DNA of 64,000 nt from Roseateles depolymerans (GCF_003387155.1 NZ_QUMT01000001.1:496001-560000); one strand, 5' to 3'; shown: positions 48,309 through 57,613, counted from the stretch's first letter. A program made the numbers and translations. The notes: generated from the sequence alone by a model not told the origin.

Positions 48309-48334
48309 GCCGGCCCTTGGGCCGGCTTTGTTTT
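48309..48334 (+). terminator. Rho-independent terminator after the oxidoreductase
   Basis: Perfect hairpin GCCGGCCC-TT-GGGCCGGC (48309-48326) followed by TTTGTTTT, 50 bases after the stop. Confidence 0.92.
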
Positions 48335-48386
48335 GCCGGGGGAGTTTTCACCGCGCTGGTGAAAGCCCGGTGGTCAATGCCCTTTG

Positions 48387-48399
48387 GTTGTCGTACAAC
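48387..48399. promoter_or_regulatory. GntR-type operator upstream of the regulator gene
   Basis: GTTGT-CGT-ACAAC is a perfect inverted repeat 22 bases before the GntR gene start, and fits the TTGT-N3-ACAA pattern common for FadR-subfamily regulators. Autoregulation is likely. Confidence 0.6.
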
Positions 48400-48421
48400 T
48401 CGCCTTTCATCGCCGCCGCTC

Positions 48422-49165
48422 ATGAACGCCCGTCCGTCCACACGTCGTCCCCGCAGCCTGGCCCATGGCCTGGTCGAGTCCCTGGGTGAGCGCATCCGTA
48501 CCGGGGGGCTGGCGGCCGGGGACAAGCTGCCGACTGAAGCGGCCATCATGGCGGAATTCGACGTCAGCCGCACCGTCGTGCGGGAGGCCATCTCCAAGCT
48601 GCAGGCGGCCGGGCTGGTGGAGACGCGGCACGGCATCGGCACCTTCGTGCTGGGCATGGGGGAGGGCGGTGCGTTCCGCATCACGGCGGACCAGATGGCG
48701 ACACTGAACGACGTGGTGGCCGTGCTGGAGCTGCGCATTGGCGTGGAGACCGAAGCGGCGGCGCTGGCGTCCCAGCGCCGCACCGAGGCGCAGCTGGCCG
48801 CGATGCGGGACGCGCTGGGTGCCTTCGCGGCTGCGGCCGAAGCCGGCCGGGACGCGGTGGGCGCGGACTTCCAGTTCCACCTGGAGATCGCCCGCGCCAC
48901 CGGCAACCCGCACTTCGAGCAGTTGATGACCACCCTGGGCGCGCCCAGCATCCCCCGGGCACGTCTGTCAACCGAGCAGCCCGACGCAGCCGCGCAGCGC
49001 GACTACCTGCGCCGGGTCAATGCCGAGCACGAAAGCATCCTGAATGCGATCGCCGCGCAGGACAGCGAGGGCGCCCGTGCGGCCATGCGCACGCATCTGG
49101 CCAACAGCCGGGAGCGTCGCCGGCGGGCCGCCCTTGCGCTGCAGGGTCAAGGTCACGGGCAGTAG
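48422..49165 (+). CDS. GntR/FadR-family transcriptional regulator of the glucarate cluster
   Basis: 247-residue regulator with an N-terminal winged HTH (LPTEAAIMAEFDVSRTVVREA, SKLQAAGLVETRHGIGTFVLG) and a C-terminal all-helical FCD ligand domain that has metal-ligand His/Asp residues (FQFHLEIARATGNP and HESILNAI). The ATG at 48422 fits the family; sequence above it is the operator region. It is directly upstream of the glucarate genes on the same strand, so it most likely represses them and is released by glucarate or a downstream acid. Operator-like repeats lie both before it and before the next gene. Confidence 0.92.
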   Translation: MNARPSTRRPRSLAHGLVESLGERIRTGGLAAGDKLPTEAAIMAEFDVSRTVVREAISKLQAAGLVETRHGIGTFVLGMGEGGAFRITADQMATLNDVVAVLELRIGVETEAAALASQRRTEAQLAAMRDALGAFAAAAEAGRDAVGADFQFHLEIARATGNPHFEQLMTTLGAPSIPRARLSTEQPDAAAQRDYLRRVNAEHESILNAIAAQDSEGARAAMRTHLANSRERRRRAALALQGQGHGQ

Positions 49166-49263
49166 GTCAGCGGCACTCGGTCAAGGGCGTTCGGTCCGGG
49201 CTGCGCAGCTTGTGCCCGACCGCTTCTCGGTAAAAGTCCTGATCCCCAGGCATGGCCTTGCCG

Positions 49264-49304
49264 GTTGTCAGTCCTGCGGATCCACTTGTATGATGACTGA
49301 CAAC
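49264..49304. promoter_or_regulatory. Operator-like repeats before the first Bug gene
   Basis: GTTGTCA (49264-49270) and TGACAAC (49298-49304) are perfect inverted arms 27 bases apart, with TTGTATGATGACTGACAA within, similar to the TTGT/ACAA operator ahead of the GntR gene. The region 49166-49392 has no gene. It could contain the promoter of the glucarate operon. Confidence 0.5.
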
Positions 49305-49392
49305 AAGGTCGCCACACGCTGTTGAGAGAGTGACCCGTTCGAAATCGGTCCCGTCCGCTGGCAGGACAGGGGTCGTCCACTGGAGACACTTG

Positions 49393-50400
49393 ATGAATCG
49401 CTTGATCCGCCGCCTGGGCTCGGGCCTGGCCTCTGCCCTTTTCACCCTCGGGTTGACGACGACGCTGTCGCTCGGCCCCCTGAGCCCCGCGCTCGCGGCC
49501 GGCTTCCCCGACAAACCGGTCACCCTGGTCGTGCCGTTCCCACCGGGCGGCACCAGCGACTTCCTGGCACGTGCCATGGGCGCGAAGCTGCAGACCAAGT
49601 GGGGCCAGACGGTGATCGTGGACAACAAGCCGGGCGCCACCGGCACGCTGGGCACCGCGCAGGTCAAGCGGGCGGCGCCGGACGGGTACACCGTGCTGGT
49701 GTCGTCGCTCGGGCCCTTTGTGATCGCGCCCCACCTGCTCAAGGCCGTGCAGTACGACGCGCTCAAGGACCTGGACCTGCTGACCGTGGCGGTGCAGGCG
49801 CCGAATGTGCTGGTGGTGCCGGCCTCGTCGCCGCTCAAGTCGATGAAGGATGTGATCGAGGAGCTGAAGAAGCGTCCTGGTCAGGTGAGCTTCTGCTCGT
49901 CCGGGAACGGGTCGTCGGACCATCTGACGGCGGAGCTGTTCTGGCTGCAGACGGGCACGTCGGGCCTGCATGTGCCCTACAAGGGCGGCGGCCCGGCCAT
50001 CAGTGACCTGCTGGGGGCGCAGATCGATGCGTCGTTCCAGAACATCAATTCGGTGCTCACGCACATCCAGGCCGGCAAGCTGCGCGCGCTGGCGGTGACC
50101 GGGGACAAGCGGTCGCCGGTGCTGCCGGATGTGGCGACGCTCAGCGAGCTGGGGGTGAAGGGCGCGGATGTGTATTCGTGGCAGGGCGTGGCGGTGCCGC
50201 GTGGCATGGCGCCGGCGCTGCGGTCGCAGTTGGAGAAGGATATGAACGCGGTGCTGCAGGACCCGGCGCTGCAGAAGCAGTTCAAGGACCTGGGGTTTGA
50301 GGTCGTGGCCAGCCACCCGGACCAGGCCCAGGCCTTCCAGAAAGCTGAGTTCAACCGCTGGAAGCAACTCATCGATACCCGAAAAATCACTGCAGACTAG
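49393..50400 (+). CDS. Bug-family tripartite tricarboxylate transporter binding protein
   Basis: 335-residue periplasmic binding protein of the Bug/TctC family. Signal peptide of about 37 residues ending ALAAG, then FPDKPVTLVVPFPPGGTSDFLAR and VVDNKPGATGTLGT, the two hallmark motifs for carboxylate binding. The ATG at 49393 has GGAG 8 bases upstream. Given its place between the GntR regulator and gudD it may bind glucarate or galactarate; membrane partners TctA and TctB are not in the window. Confidence 0.93.
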   Translation: MNRLIRRLGSGLASALFTLGLTTTLSLGPLSPALAAGFPDKPVTLVVPFPPGGTSDFLARAMGAKLQTKWGQTVIVDNKPGATGTLGTAQVKRAAPDGYTVLVSSLGPFVIAPHLLKAVQYDALKDLDLLTVAVQAPNVLVVPASSPLKSMKDVIEELKKRPGQVSFCSSGNGSSDHLTAELFWLQTGTSGLHVPYKGGGPAISDLLGAQIDASFQNINSVLTHIQAGKLRALAVTGDKRSPVLPDVATLSELGVKGADVYSWQGVAVPRGMAPALRSQLEKDMNAVLQDPALQKQFKDLGFEVVASHPDQAQAFQKAEFNRWKQLIDTRKITAD

Positions 50401-50590
50401 ATTGTTGCCCCCCCCCTACGCGCTGACGCGCGCCCCCCAAGGGGGCAAGACGGAGCCCGGCAAAGCCGGATCTCCGGTCTTCGCTGGGGGCGGGCGGCAG
50501 GACGTGTTGAGCGCCTCTCTAGGCCTGGCGGCCGCCCTCTGTTGGGGGCGGTGGGATGCGGGGGAGGGCGCGGGTGGCGGGTGATGGTGC
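50401..50590. repeat. REP-like G+C-rich palindromic repeat
   Basis: Directly after the Bug stop comes a palindromic stretch: TTGCCCCC (50405-50412) pairs with GGGGGCAA (50441-50448), enclosing CGCGCTGACGCGCG, then GCCCGGCAAAGCCGG-like and CTCCGG pieces. Similar TTGCCCCC...CCAAGGGGGC elements are, from general knowledge, dispersed in Comamonadaceae and relatives. It may reduce read-through or protect the 3' end. Nothing else credible lies between 50401 and 50672. Confidence 0.6.
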
Positions 50591-50672
50591 TGTGAGGCGC
50601 GCCGTTGGGTGGCGCAGTGGTCAGTGACTGGTAGCGCACGGCGCTGGCGGTGTTGTGGATGTGGAGATCGTG

Positions 50673-52004
50673 ATGACGAGTCCGTTGGTGAAGTCGGCGC
50701 GGGCCATTCCCGTCGCAGGGCGCGATGGCATGCTGATGAATCTGAGCGGTGCGCATGCGCCGTTCTTTACGCGCAATCTGCTCGTCCTGGAGGACAACGC
50801 GGGGCGCGTCGGCGTGGCAGAAGTGCCGGGTGGCGAATCGATTCGGAAGACGCTTGAAGAGGCGGGGCAGATGCTTGTTGGGCAGCCCGTGGCGCGGTGG
50901 AATGCATTGCTCGCGCAGGTGCGGGCTCGCTTTCAGAACCTTGATGCGGGTGGGCGGGGGCTTCAGACTTTTGATCTGCGCACCACCATTCATGTGCTGA
51001 CCGCCGTCGAGTGCGCACTGCTGGATCTGCTCGGGCAACACCTCGGTGTGCCCGTCTGTGAGTTGCTCGGCGAAGGGCAGCAGCGCGAAGCCGTGCCCAT
51101 GCTTGGCTATCTATTTTTTGTCGGGGATCGCACGCGGACGGGGCTGCCCTATCTCAATCCCGAGGACGAGCAGGGCAGCGATGCCTGGCTGTCTCAGCGA
51201 CACCAGGTCGCCATGACGCCCGAGGCCATCGTCGCCCAGGCTGAAGCCGCGCAAGCCCGTTATGGGTTCAAAGACTTCAAGCTCAAGGGCGGCGTGCTCG
51301 CCGGAGAAGTCGAAGTCGAGGCCGTGCGCGCCCTCAAGGCCCGCTTCCCGGACGCCCGCATCACCCTCGATCCCAATGGCGGCTGGCTGCTCAAGGACGC
51401 CATCCGCCTCCTGCGCGATCTCGGCTCCGTCCTGGCCTACGCCGAAGACCCCTGCGGCGCGGAGGACGGTTTTTCTGGCCGCGAAATCATGGCCGAGTTC
51501 CGCCGCGCCACCGGCCTGCCCACCGCCACCAACATGGTCGCCACCGATTGGCGCCAATTCACCCATTCGCTGGCGCTGCAGTCCGTGGACATCCCGCTCG
51601 CCGATCCGCACTTCTGGACCATGTCCGGCGCCGTGCGCGTCGCCCAGGCCTGCCGCGACTTCGGCCTGACCTGGGGCTCCCATTCCAACAACCACTTCGA
51701 CGTGTCGCTGGCGATGTTCACCCACGCCGCCGCCGCCGCGCCCGGTCGCCTCACCGCCATCGATACCCACTGGATCTGGCAGGACGGCCAGCACCTCACC
51801 AACAATCCGCTGCGCATCGTCGGCGGCGAAGTGGCCGTGCCCCGCACCCCAGGCCTCGGCGTGACCCTCGACATGGACGCCGTCGAAGCCGCGCATCAGC
51901 TCTACCTCCAGCACGGCCTCGGCGCCCGCGATGACGCCATCGCCATGCAGCACCTCATCCCCGGCTGGCGCTTCGATCCGAAACGGCCTTGCATGGTGCG
52001 CTGA
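50673..52004 (+). CDS. gudD: D-glucarate dehydratase
   Basis: 443-residue enolase-superfamily enzyme converting D-glucarate (and L-idarate) to 5-dehydro-4-deoxy-D-glucarate. The N-terminus [24 protein letters not shown] is diagnostic. Catalytic Lys is in KDFKLKGG, metal ligands in LDPNGGW, AEDPCG and ATNM, and the general base His is in GSHSNNHFD. The ATG at 50673 follows GGAG by 6 bases; a GTG at 50655 is also in frame. It is the first committed enzyme of the cluster with garL, garR and glycerate kinase downstream. Confidence 0.96.
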   Translation: MTSPLVKSARAIPVAGRDGMLMNLSGAHAPFFTRNLLVLEDNAGRVGVAEVPGGESIRKTLEEAGQMLVGQPVARWNALLAQVRARFQNLDAGGRGLQTFDLRTTIHVLTAVECALLDLLGQHLGVPVCELLGEGQQREAVPMLGYLFFVGDRTRTGLPYLNPEDEQGSDAWLSQRHQVAMTPEAIVAQAEAAQARYGFKDFKLKGGVLAGEVEVEAVRALKARFPDARITLDPNGGWLLKDAIRLLRDLGSVLAYAEDPCGAEDGFSGREIMAEFRRATGLPTATNMVATDWRQFTHSLALQSVDIPLADPHFWTMSGAVRVAQACRDFGLTWGSHSNNHFDVSLAMFTHAAAAAPGRLTAIDTHWIWQDGQHLTNNPLRIVGGEVAVPRTPGLGVTLDMDAVEAAHQLYLQHGLGARDDAIAMQHLIPGWRFDPKRPCMVR

Positions 52005-52158
52005 ACGCTCCGCACGCACCGGGCCGCCCGCAGCGGCAGCCCGGCCCCCGCTTGACCTGCATCCCACCGCCGACGGCGCGCTCCCTCCGAGAGTCCTGAA
52101 GGAGATCGCAAGATCCCGCCGCCCCGGTGACTGGCCTTCCACCCCCTTGGAGAGAGAC

Positions 52159-53196
52159 ATGTCCATGATCCGATTGAGCCGTCGCAGCGTCGCCGCTGCA
52201 TCCACTGCCTCCGGTGCACTCGCCGGTCGCCCGCTGCTGCGCCTGCTGGCCACGGCCACCGCAGTCACCGCACTGAGCCTGGGCACCAGTGGCGCCTGGG
52301 CGCAGGCCTGGCCGACCAAGCCGGTGCGCATCATCGTGCCCTACACGCCTGGTGGCTCGTCGGACATCATTGCCCGGGCCATCCAGCCGATGCTGGCCGA
52401 GGCGCTGAAGCAGCCGATCATCATCGACAACAAGCCCGGCGCCAGCGGCAACCTGGGCGCTGATGCCGTGGCCAAGGCCACTGACGACCACACACTGCTG
52501 ATGTGCGACGTCACCGCCCTGGCCATCAGTCCGTCCCTCTACACCAAGCTGGCGTTCGATCCTTCCAAGGACCTCAAGGGCGTTGCCATGCTGGCCTACA
52601 GCCCGCACATGCTGGTGGTGCATCCCTCTGTGCCCGCCAACAACCTCAAGGAGCTGGTGGCCCTGTCCAAGACCACCAAGATCGACTTCGCCGTCACCGC
52701 CATGGGCAGCGCGCCACATCTGGCCGGTTTCGCCGTCGCGGCGGCTACCGGCGCCAAGTGGGAATACATCCCCTACAAGGGCGGCTCGCAGGCGGTCACC
52801 GACACCATTGCCGGCCAGACCCAGGTGCTGATGAATGGCATGCTGGCCACGCTGCCATTTGTGCAGAACGGCAAGCTCAAGGTGCTGGGTGTGAGCAAGG
52901 CCACCCGCGTGCCTCTGCTGCCCAATGTGCCCACGATTGCCGAGCAGGGGGCACCGGGCTTCGAGTCCGGCACCTGGCAGGGCATCCTGGCGCCGACCAG
53001 CCTGCCACCTGCGGCGATGAACAAGCTCTCCGCCGAGCTGATCCGCATCATCCGCTCGCCCGATCTGCGCGCTCGCCTGGCCTCGCAAGGGGCCGAGGTC
53101 AACACGATGAACCCGACCGAGTTCAATGCCTTCTTTGCCAAGGAGCGCCAGAACTGGGCGGGTGTCGTGGCCAAGAGCGGCATCAAGCTGGACTGA
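52159..53196 (+). CDS. Second Bug-family binding protein
   Basis: 345-residue TctC/Bug-type periplasmic protein. A long signal region (about 48 residues, with SRRSVAAAS near the start, ending GAWAQ) could be Tat or Sec. Mature motifs are [23 protein letters not shown] and [15 protein letters not shown]. The ATG at 52159 has GGAGAGAG ahead. It is only distantly like the other Bug protein 2 kb upstream, so the two may bind different sugar acids, or one may be a sensor. It starts 154 bases after gudD, a gap with no gene. Confidence 0.92.
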   Translation: MSMIRLSRRSVAAASTASGALAGRPLLRLLATATAVTALSLGTSGAWAQAWPTKPVRIIVPYTPGGSSDIIARAIQPMLAEALKQPIIIDNKPGASGNLGADAVAKATDDHTLLMCDVTALAISPSLYTKLAFDPSKDLKGVAMLAYSPHMLVVHPSVPANNLKELVALSKTTKIDFAVTAMGSAPHLAGFAVAAATGAKWEYIPYKGGSQAVTDTIAGQTQVLMNGMLATLPFVQNGKLKVLGVSKATRVPLLPNVPTIAEQGAPGFESGTWQGILAPTSLPPAAMNKLSAELIRIIRSPDLRARLASQGAEVNTMNPTEFNAFFAKERQNWAGVVAKSGIKLD

Positions 53197-53242
53197 GCGC
53201 CGCACTGCCCCCCGACTGTTTTCCAGGATCCAAGGAGCCTCC

Positions 53243-54025
53243 ATGCCCACGCCCACCACGCCCTACAGCAGCTTCCCCAACACCTTCCGCCAGCGGCTGA
53301 TCGCGGGGGAACCGCTCATTGGCTGCTGGTGCTCGCTGGCGAACCCGATCACCACCGAGGTGCTGGGCGTGGCTGGCTTCGACTGGCTGCTGCTGGACGG
53401 TGAACACTCGCCCAATGACGTCATCAGCTTCGTGCCGCAGCTCATGGCGCTCAAGGACAGTGTCAGCGCGCCGGTGGTGCGTCCGTCCAGCAACAACGTT
53501 GTCGAGATCAAGCGACTGCTGGATGCCGGCTTCTCCAACTTCCTCGTGCCTTTCGTCGAGACGGCGGACCAGGCCCGCATGGCGGTGGCGGCCACGCGTT
53601 ATCCGCCGCAGGGCATCCGCGGCGTCTCGGTCTCGCAGCGCAACAACCGCTACGGCACCATCCCGGGCTACTTCCAGGGCGTGAACGAGCAGATCAGCGT
53701 CAGCCTGCAGATCGAAAGCCCGGCCGGTGTCGACGCCGTGGCCGAGATTGCGGCGGTGGAGGGCGTGGATGCCATCTTCATCGGCCCCTCGGACCTCGCC
53801 GCAGGTTATGGCCACCTGGGCAACCCGGGCCACCCGGACGTGCAGGCTGCCATGGCCAGCGTGTTCCAGACCGTCAAGGGCCTGGGCAAGGCGGTGGGCA
53901 TCCTGGCGCCGGTGGAAGCCGATGCGCGCCGCTACATGGGCATGGGCGCCACCATGGTGGCCGTGGGCAGCGACCTGGGCGTCTTCCGCGGCGCCACGCA
54001 GGCCTTGCGCGACAAGTATCTGTAA
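53243..54025 (+). CDS. garL: 2-Dehydro-3-deoxyglucarate aldolase
   Basis: 260-residue class II aldolase of the HpcH/HpaI family that splits 5-keto-4-deoxyglucarate into pyruvate and tartronate semialdehyde. Features: [32 protein letters not shown] with catalytic His, [17 protein letters not shown] with metal-ligand Glu, and [15 protein letters not shown] with metal-ligand Asp. The ATG at 53243 has AAGGAG 8 bases upstream. Its 47-base spacing to the preceding Bug gene and 36 bases to garR fit an operon. Confidence 0.95.
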   Translation: MPTPTTPYSSFPNTFRQRLIAGEPLIGCWCSLANPITTEVLGVAGFDWLLLDGEHSPNDVISFVPQLMALKDSVSAPVVRPSSNNVVEIKRLLDAGFSNFLVPFVETADQARMAVAATRYPPQGIRGVSVSQRNNRYGTIPGYFQGVNEQISVSLQIESPAGVDAVAEIAAVEGVDAIFIGPSDLAAGYGHLGNPGHPDVQAAMASVFQTVKGLGKAVGILAPVEADARRYMGMGATMVAVGSDLGVFRGATQALRDKYL

Positions 54026-54061
54026 CCCGAGATTCCGAACCTGAGATCTGAAGGAGAAGTC

Positions 54062-54946
54062 ATGAGCACCAACATCGGTTTCATTGGCCTGGGCATCATG
54101 GGCGCCCCCATGGCGCTGCGCCTGGCGCAGGGTGGCCACAGCCTGTTTGTCCACACCCGCAGCAAGGTGCCGGACGAGCTGGTGGCTGCGGGCGTCACCG
54201 TGCTGCCCAGCGCTGCCGAGGTGGCCCGCAAGGCCGACGTCATCTTCACCATGGTGCCGGACACGCCGGACGTCGAGCTGGTGCTGTTTGGTGCCAACGG
54301 CGTGGCGGAGGGCTTGTCCAAGGGCAAGACGGTGGTGGACATGAGCTCCATCTCGCCGATGGCCACCAAGGATTTCGCGGCGCGCATCGAAGCGCTGGGG
54401 GCCGACTGGCTGGACGCGCCGGTCTCCGGCGGCGAGGTGGGCGCCAAGGCGGGCACGCTCAGCATCATGGTGGGCGGCAAGCCCGAGACCTTCGAGCGCA
54501 TCCAGCCGCTGTTCGCGCTCATGGGCAAGAACATCACGCTGGTGGGCGGTGCTGGTGCGGGCCAGACCACCAAGGTGGCCAACCAGATCATCGTTGCCCT
54601 GAACATCGCGGCCGTCAGCGAAGCCCTGGTCTTTGCGTCGAAGGCCGGTGCCGACCCGGCCAAGGTGCGTGAGGCCCTGATGGGCGGCTTTGCCTCCAGC
54701 CGCATCCTGGAAGTGCATGGGGAGCGCATGATCAAGCGCACCTTCAATCCCGGCTTCCGCATTGGCCTGCACCAAAAGGACCTGAACCTGGCTCTGCAGA
54801 GCGCCAAGGCCCTGAGCCTGTCCCTGCCCAACACAGCCAACACCGCGCAGCTCATGCAGGCCTGCGCGGCGCAGGGCTGGGACCAACTGGACCATTCCGC
54901 CCTGGTGCGCGCTGTTGAACTGTTGGCCAACCACGAACTGAGCTGA
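54062..54946 (+). CDS. garR: 2-Hydroxy-3-oxopropionate (tartronate semialdehyde) reductase
   Basis: 294-residue beta-hydroxyacid dehydrogenase that reduces tartronate semialdehyde to D-glycerate with NAD(P)H. The dinucleotide-binding motif is GLGIMGAPMA, the substrate loop is DAPVSGGEVGAKAGTLSIMVGG, and the catalytic Lys is in GAGQTTKVANQ (about 172). The ATG has GAAGGAG ahead. It follows garL and precedes the glycerate kinase, completing the pathway. Confidence 0.96.
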   Translation: MSTNIGFIGLGIMGAPMALRLAQGGHSLFVHTRSKVPDELVAAGVTVLPSAAEVARKADVIFTMVPDTPDVELVLFGANGVAEGLSKGKTVVDMSSISPMATKDFAARIEALGADWLDAPVSGGEVGAKAGTLSIMVGGKPETFERIQPLFALMGKNITLVGGAGAGQTTKVANQIIVALNIAAVSEALVFASKAGADPAKVREALMGGFASSRILEVHGERMIKRTFNPGFRIGLHQKDLNLALQSAKALSLSLPNTANTAQLMQACAAQGWDQLDHSALVRAVELLANHELS

Positions 54947-55018
54947 CCGACCGCACCCGCCCCAAAGTCTCATGATGAGGCCTTGGGGCCTGACGGCTGG
55001 CTCACAGGCAGGACACCG

Positions 55019-56320
55019 ATGCAAGCAGACACCGCTCTCCAAGACCCTCGCGCCTTCCTGCGCCACCTCTACCAGGTGGCGGTCGAGCGCGCCTTGCCTG
55101 GCAAGATTTTGGCGGGCCACCTTCCGAGGCCGCCCAAGGGCCGCACCCTGGTGCTGGGAGCGGGCAAGGCGGGCGGCTCCATGGCGCAGGCGCTGGAAGC
55201 GGCCTGGCCGGCCGACGCACCGCTGTCTGGCCTCGTCATCACCCGTTATGGCCACATCCCACCGGACTACCGTCCTCAGCGCCTGGAGCTTGTCGAAGCC
55301 TCGCACCCGGTCCCGGACGCCGCTGGCGAGCGCGCTGCAGCCCGCATGCTGGCCCTGGTCCAGGACACCCAACTCACCGCCGATGACCTTGTCATCTGCC
55401 TCATCTCTGGCGGCGGATCGGCCCTGCTGAGCCTGCCTGCTCCGGGCCTGACGCTGGCGGACAAGCAAGCGGTCAACCGTGCCTTGCTGGCCAGCGGCGC
55501 CCCGATCCAGGAGATGAACTGCGTCCGCAAGCACCTCTCTGCCATCAAGGGCGGCCGCCTTGCGGCGGCCTGCGCCCCGGCCCGCGTGCTGACGCTGATG
55601 ATTTCCGACGTCCCGGGCGACGACCCTGCCATCATTGCCTCCGGCCCCACGGTGCCGGATGCCACCACCTGCGCGGACGCCCTGGACATCTGCCGCCGCT
55701 ACGGCATTGAACTGCCCGCCACGGCCAGGCAGGCGCTTGAGCGTGGCGACTGGGAAACGCCCAAGCCCGGCGACCCGCGCTTCCACGGGCACGAACAGCA
55801 CATCATTGCCGCGCCGCGCCAAAGCCTGGAAGCGGCGGCCGAGGCCGCGCGCCGCCTGGGACTGCCAGCCTATGTGCTCTCCGACGAAATCGAGGGAGAG
55901 TCCCGCGACGTAGGCCGTGTTCATGCGGCACTGGCTCGTGAGGTCGCACGCCACGGCCAACCCTTCCAGCGCCCCTGCGTGATCCTGTCCGGCGGCGAGA
56001 CCACGGTCACGCTCAAGCCGAACCCGGGCCGTGGCGGCCGTGCCGGCGAATTCCTGCTGGGTTGCGTCCTGGCGCTCGGCGCCGAGCCGTCGATCTGGGG
56101 CCTTGCAGCCGACACCGATGGCATTGATGGTGTGGAAGACAACGCGGGCGGCTACATCACGCCGGACAGTTTGGCGCGAGCACAGGCGCTGGGCCTGAAG
56201 CCTGCGGAACTGCTGGCGGCCAACAATGGTTATGCGTTCTTTGAGGCATTGGGCGACCTGCTGATCACGGGCCCGACACAGACCAACGTCAATGACTTCC
56301 GCGCACTCCTGATTCGCTGA
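55019..56320 (+). CDS. Glycerate 2-kinase, MOFRL family
   Basis: 433-residue kinase of the TtuD/GckA (DUF4147 + MOFRL) family that phosphorylates D-glycerate to 2-phosphoglycerate for glycolysis. Visible are LVLGAGKAGGSMAQALE, ICLISGGGSALLSLP, NCVRKHLSAIKGGRLA, SDVPGDDPAIIASGPTVPD, and the C-terminal MOFRL block (LSGGETTVT, GGRAGEFLLG, ADTDGIDG). It is unrelated to E. coli GarK in sequence but has the same product, so the symbol is left open. The ATG at 55019 follows AGGACA; the cluster ends here. Confidence 0.93.
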   Translation: MQADTALQDPRAFLRHLYQVAVERALPGKILAGHLPRPPKGRTLVLGAGKAGGSMAQALEAAWPADAPLSGLVITRYGHIPPDYRPQRLELVEASHPVPDAAGERAAARMLALVQDTQLTADDLVICLISGGGSALLSLPAPGLTLADKQAVNRALLASGAPIQEMNCVRKHLSAIKGGRLAAACAPARVLTLMISDVPGDDPAIIASGPTVPDATTCADALDICRRYGIELPATARQALERGDWETPKPGDPRFHGHEQHIIAAPRQSLEAAAEAARRLGLPAYVLSDEIEGESRDVGRVHAALAREVARHGQPFQRPCVILSGGETTVTLKPNPGRGGRAGEFLLGCVLALGAEPSIWGLAADTDGIDGVEDNAGGYITPDSLARAQALGLKPAELLAANNGYAFFEALGDLLITGPTQTNVNDFRALLIR

Positions 56321-56456
56321 CCGATTGAGCCGCGTCCCGACCGCCACACGGTGCTTGAATGTGGGGATGGTGGTGGCTTGCGAAGCGCCGCGTCGTCTTG
56401 ATAGACACGGAGGCTGATCGCAAGGTTTTTGGTCTTGATGGTGAAGCAGGTTGTCC

Positions 56457-56485
56457 TGCCACGCGCGGCGCGTGATGGCGTGGCA
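56457..56485. other. Stem-loop in the gap after the glycerate kinase
   Basis: TGCCACGC (56457-56464) and GCGTGGCA (56478-56485) form an 8-bp perfect stem with a 13-nt loop. It is the first of two strong secondary structures in the 426-base gap 56321-56746, which holds no credible gene. Confidence 0.5.
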
Positions 56486-56532
56486 CGATGGCCGGCTTGA
56501 CGAGAAACTCGATCGCAGTGCTTGATGGCAGG

Positions 56533-56606
56533 GCAGGGTCTCGGAAGGTGCCCGGGTCCGCACCTTCCAGCGGAGTGCACTGACCCCAGGGCTCTCGAGA
56601 CCCTGC
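56533..56606. ncRNA. Candidate structured RNA element with nested stems
   Basis: An outer perfect 11-bp stem (GCAGGGTCTCG 56533-56543 with CGAGACCCTGC 56596-56606) encloses a second perfect stem (GAAGGTG 56544-56550 with CACCTTC 56561-56567) and about 28 further bases. The multi-branch form is unlike a simple terminator. A weak CACTG/CAGTG hairpin plus T-run follows at 56700-56727. It could be a small RNA, a leader element of the Crp gene or a mobile palindromic repeat; orientation is unknown. Confidence 0.35.
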
Positions 56607-56746
56607 TCCCCCCAGAAAGAGCGCGCCACCGCCGTATCAACCCCAAGCCCCCCAAACGACGGCCCCGAGCCAGATCTTGACCTGACGCAAACCCGATCCC
56701 ACTGCGACACGCGACAGTGCTGTTTTTCGGCTCTGACTTCTGCCCC

Positions 56747-57613
56747 GTGTCCGACCCCACTCCCTGGCTTGAAGATCCCGAGCGCGCTGCCCAGCCCGCG
56801 GCTGCTGCGCGCGGAACGCAGACTGCGTCGGTGCCGATGCCGCCCCCGCCGCCGGTTCCATCCGGTGCCTTACCCACCCCCGCCGTCCCGCTTCCTGCCG
56901 GCGAGACCATCGTCTCGTCCCCCTTGGCGGAACGCCTGATCGACTGGACGCCCCTCTTCAGCGGCCACGTCCTTGCCGACGACGCCCGGCAATTGCTCAA
57001 CAGCTTGGTCGGCCTGCGCGCCTTCCGCCAGGGCGCTGCCATTTTCCGCCAGGGCCAGATGGCCACCCATCTCTACGCAGTCTGCCAGGGCACCGCCGGC
57101 CTCGGCCGAAACCGCCTGGGCCGTGCCGATGTCCTGATGCAGAGCTTCCAACTCCGCCGCCCCGTCTCCCCCGGCCAATGGCTGGACCTGCACACCGCCT
57201 GGCTGGGCCAGGCCCACGACCTGGACGCATGCGCCCTCACCACGCCCACGGTGGTGCTGGAATGGCCGCTCCACCTCGCCCGCGACTTCCTCGCCAGCCG
57301 CTGCGCCCCCGCCCTGTCCCTGCTGCAGGCCATGGCCGGCCAGGTGCGCCTGTGCAACAGCGACCTGCACGACGTCCTCTCCAAGGACGCCCTGCGCCGC
57401 GTCGCCGCTTGGCTCATGCGCTGCGCCGGCGCTCACACGGTCTTCCAGATGCAGGAGCGCAAACGCGATGTCGCCGCCCAACTCTCGGTCTCTCCCGAAA
57501 CCTTCTCCCGCATGATGCGCCAGCTCGAAAAACGGGGCCTCGTCCAGGTCGACGGCTACCACATCACCCTCCTGGACCGGATCGCGCTTATACGCCTGAC
57601 CGGCGACACATGA
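56747..57613 (+). CDS. Crp/Fnr-family transcriptional regulator
   Basis: About 288 residues from a GTG at 56747; a GTG at 56717 is also in frame but lies in a T-run hairpin. A 60-residue Pro/Ala-rich tail precedes the cyclic-nucleotide-binding-like beta-roll (about 70-180; FRQGAAIFRQGQMATHLYAVCQG) and a C-terminal winged helix (RRVAAWLMRCAG, KRDVAAQLSVSPETFSRMMRQLEKRGLV). The cAMP-contact residues of Crp and the cysteines of Fnr are not evident, so the signal is unknown. SPETFSRMMRQLE is the recognition helix region. It stands alone between the glucarate and HDOD genes. Confidence 0.82.
   Translation: MSDPTPWLEDPERAAQPAAAARGTQTASVPMPPPPPVPSGALPTPAVPLPAGETIVSSPLAERLIDWTPLFSGHVLADDARQLLNSLVGLRAFRQGAAIFRQGQMATHLYAVCQGTAGLGRNRLGRADVLMQSFQLRRPVSPGQWLDLHTAWLGQAHDLDACALTTPTVVLEWPLHLARDFLASRCAPALSLLQAMAGQVRLCNSDLHDVLSKDALRRVAAWLMRCAGAHTVFQMQERKRDVAAQLSVSPETFSRMMRQLEKRGLVQVDGYHITLLDRIALIRLTGDT

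Noticed and set aside
56533-56606. tRNA gene
   Set aside because: Outer stem is 11 bp rather than 7 and no anticodon or T-arm consensus is visible.
53183-56710. 1175-codon minus-strand open frame across the glucarate genes
   Set aside because: Antisense shadow of garL, garR and glycerate kinase with no domain similarity.
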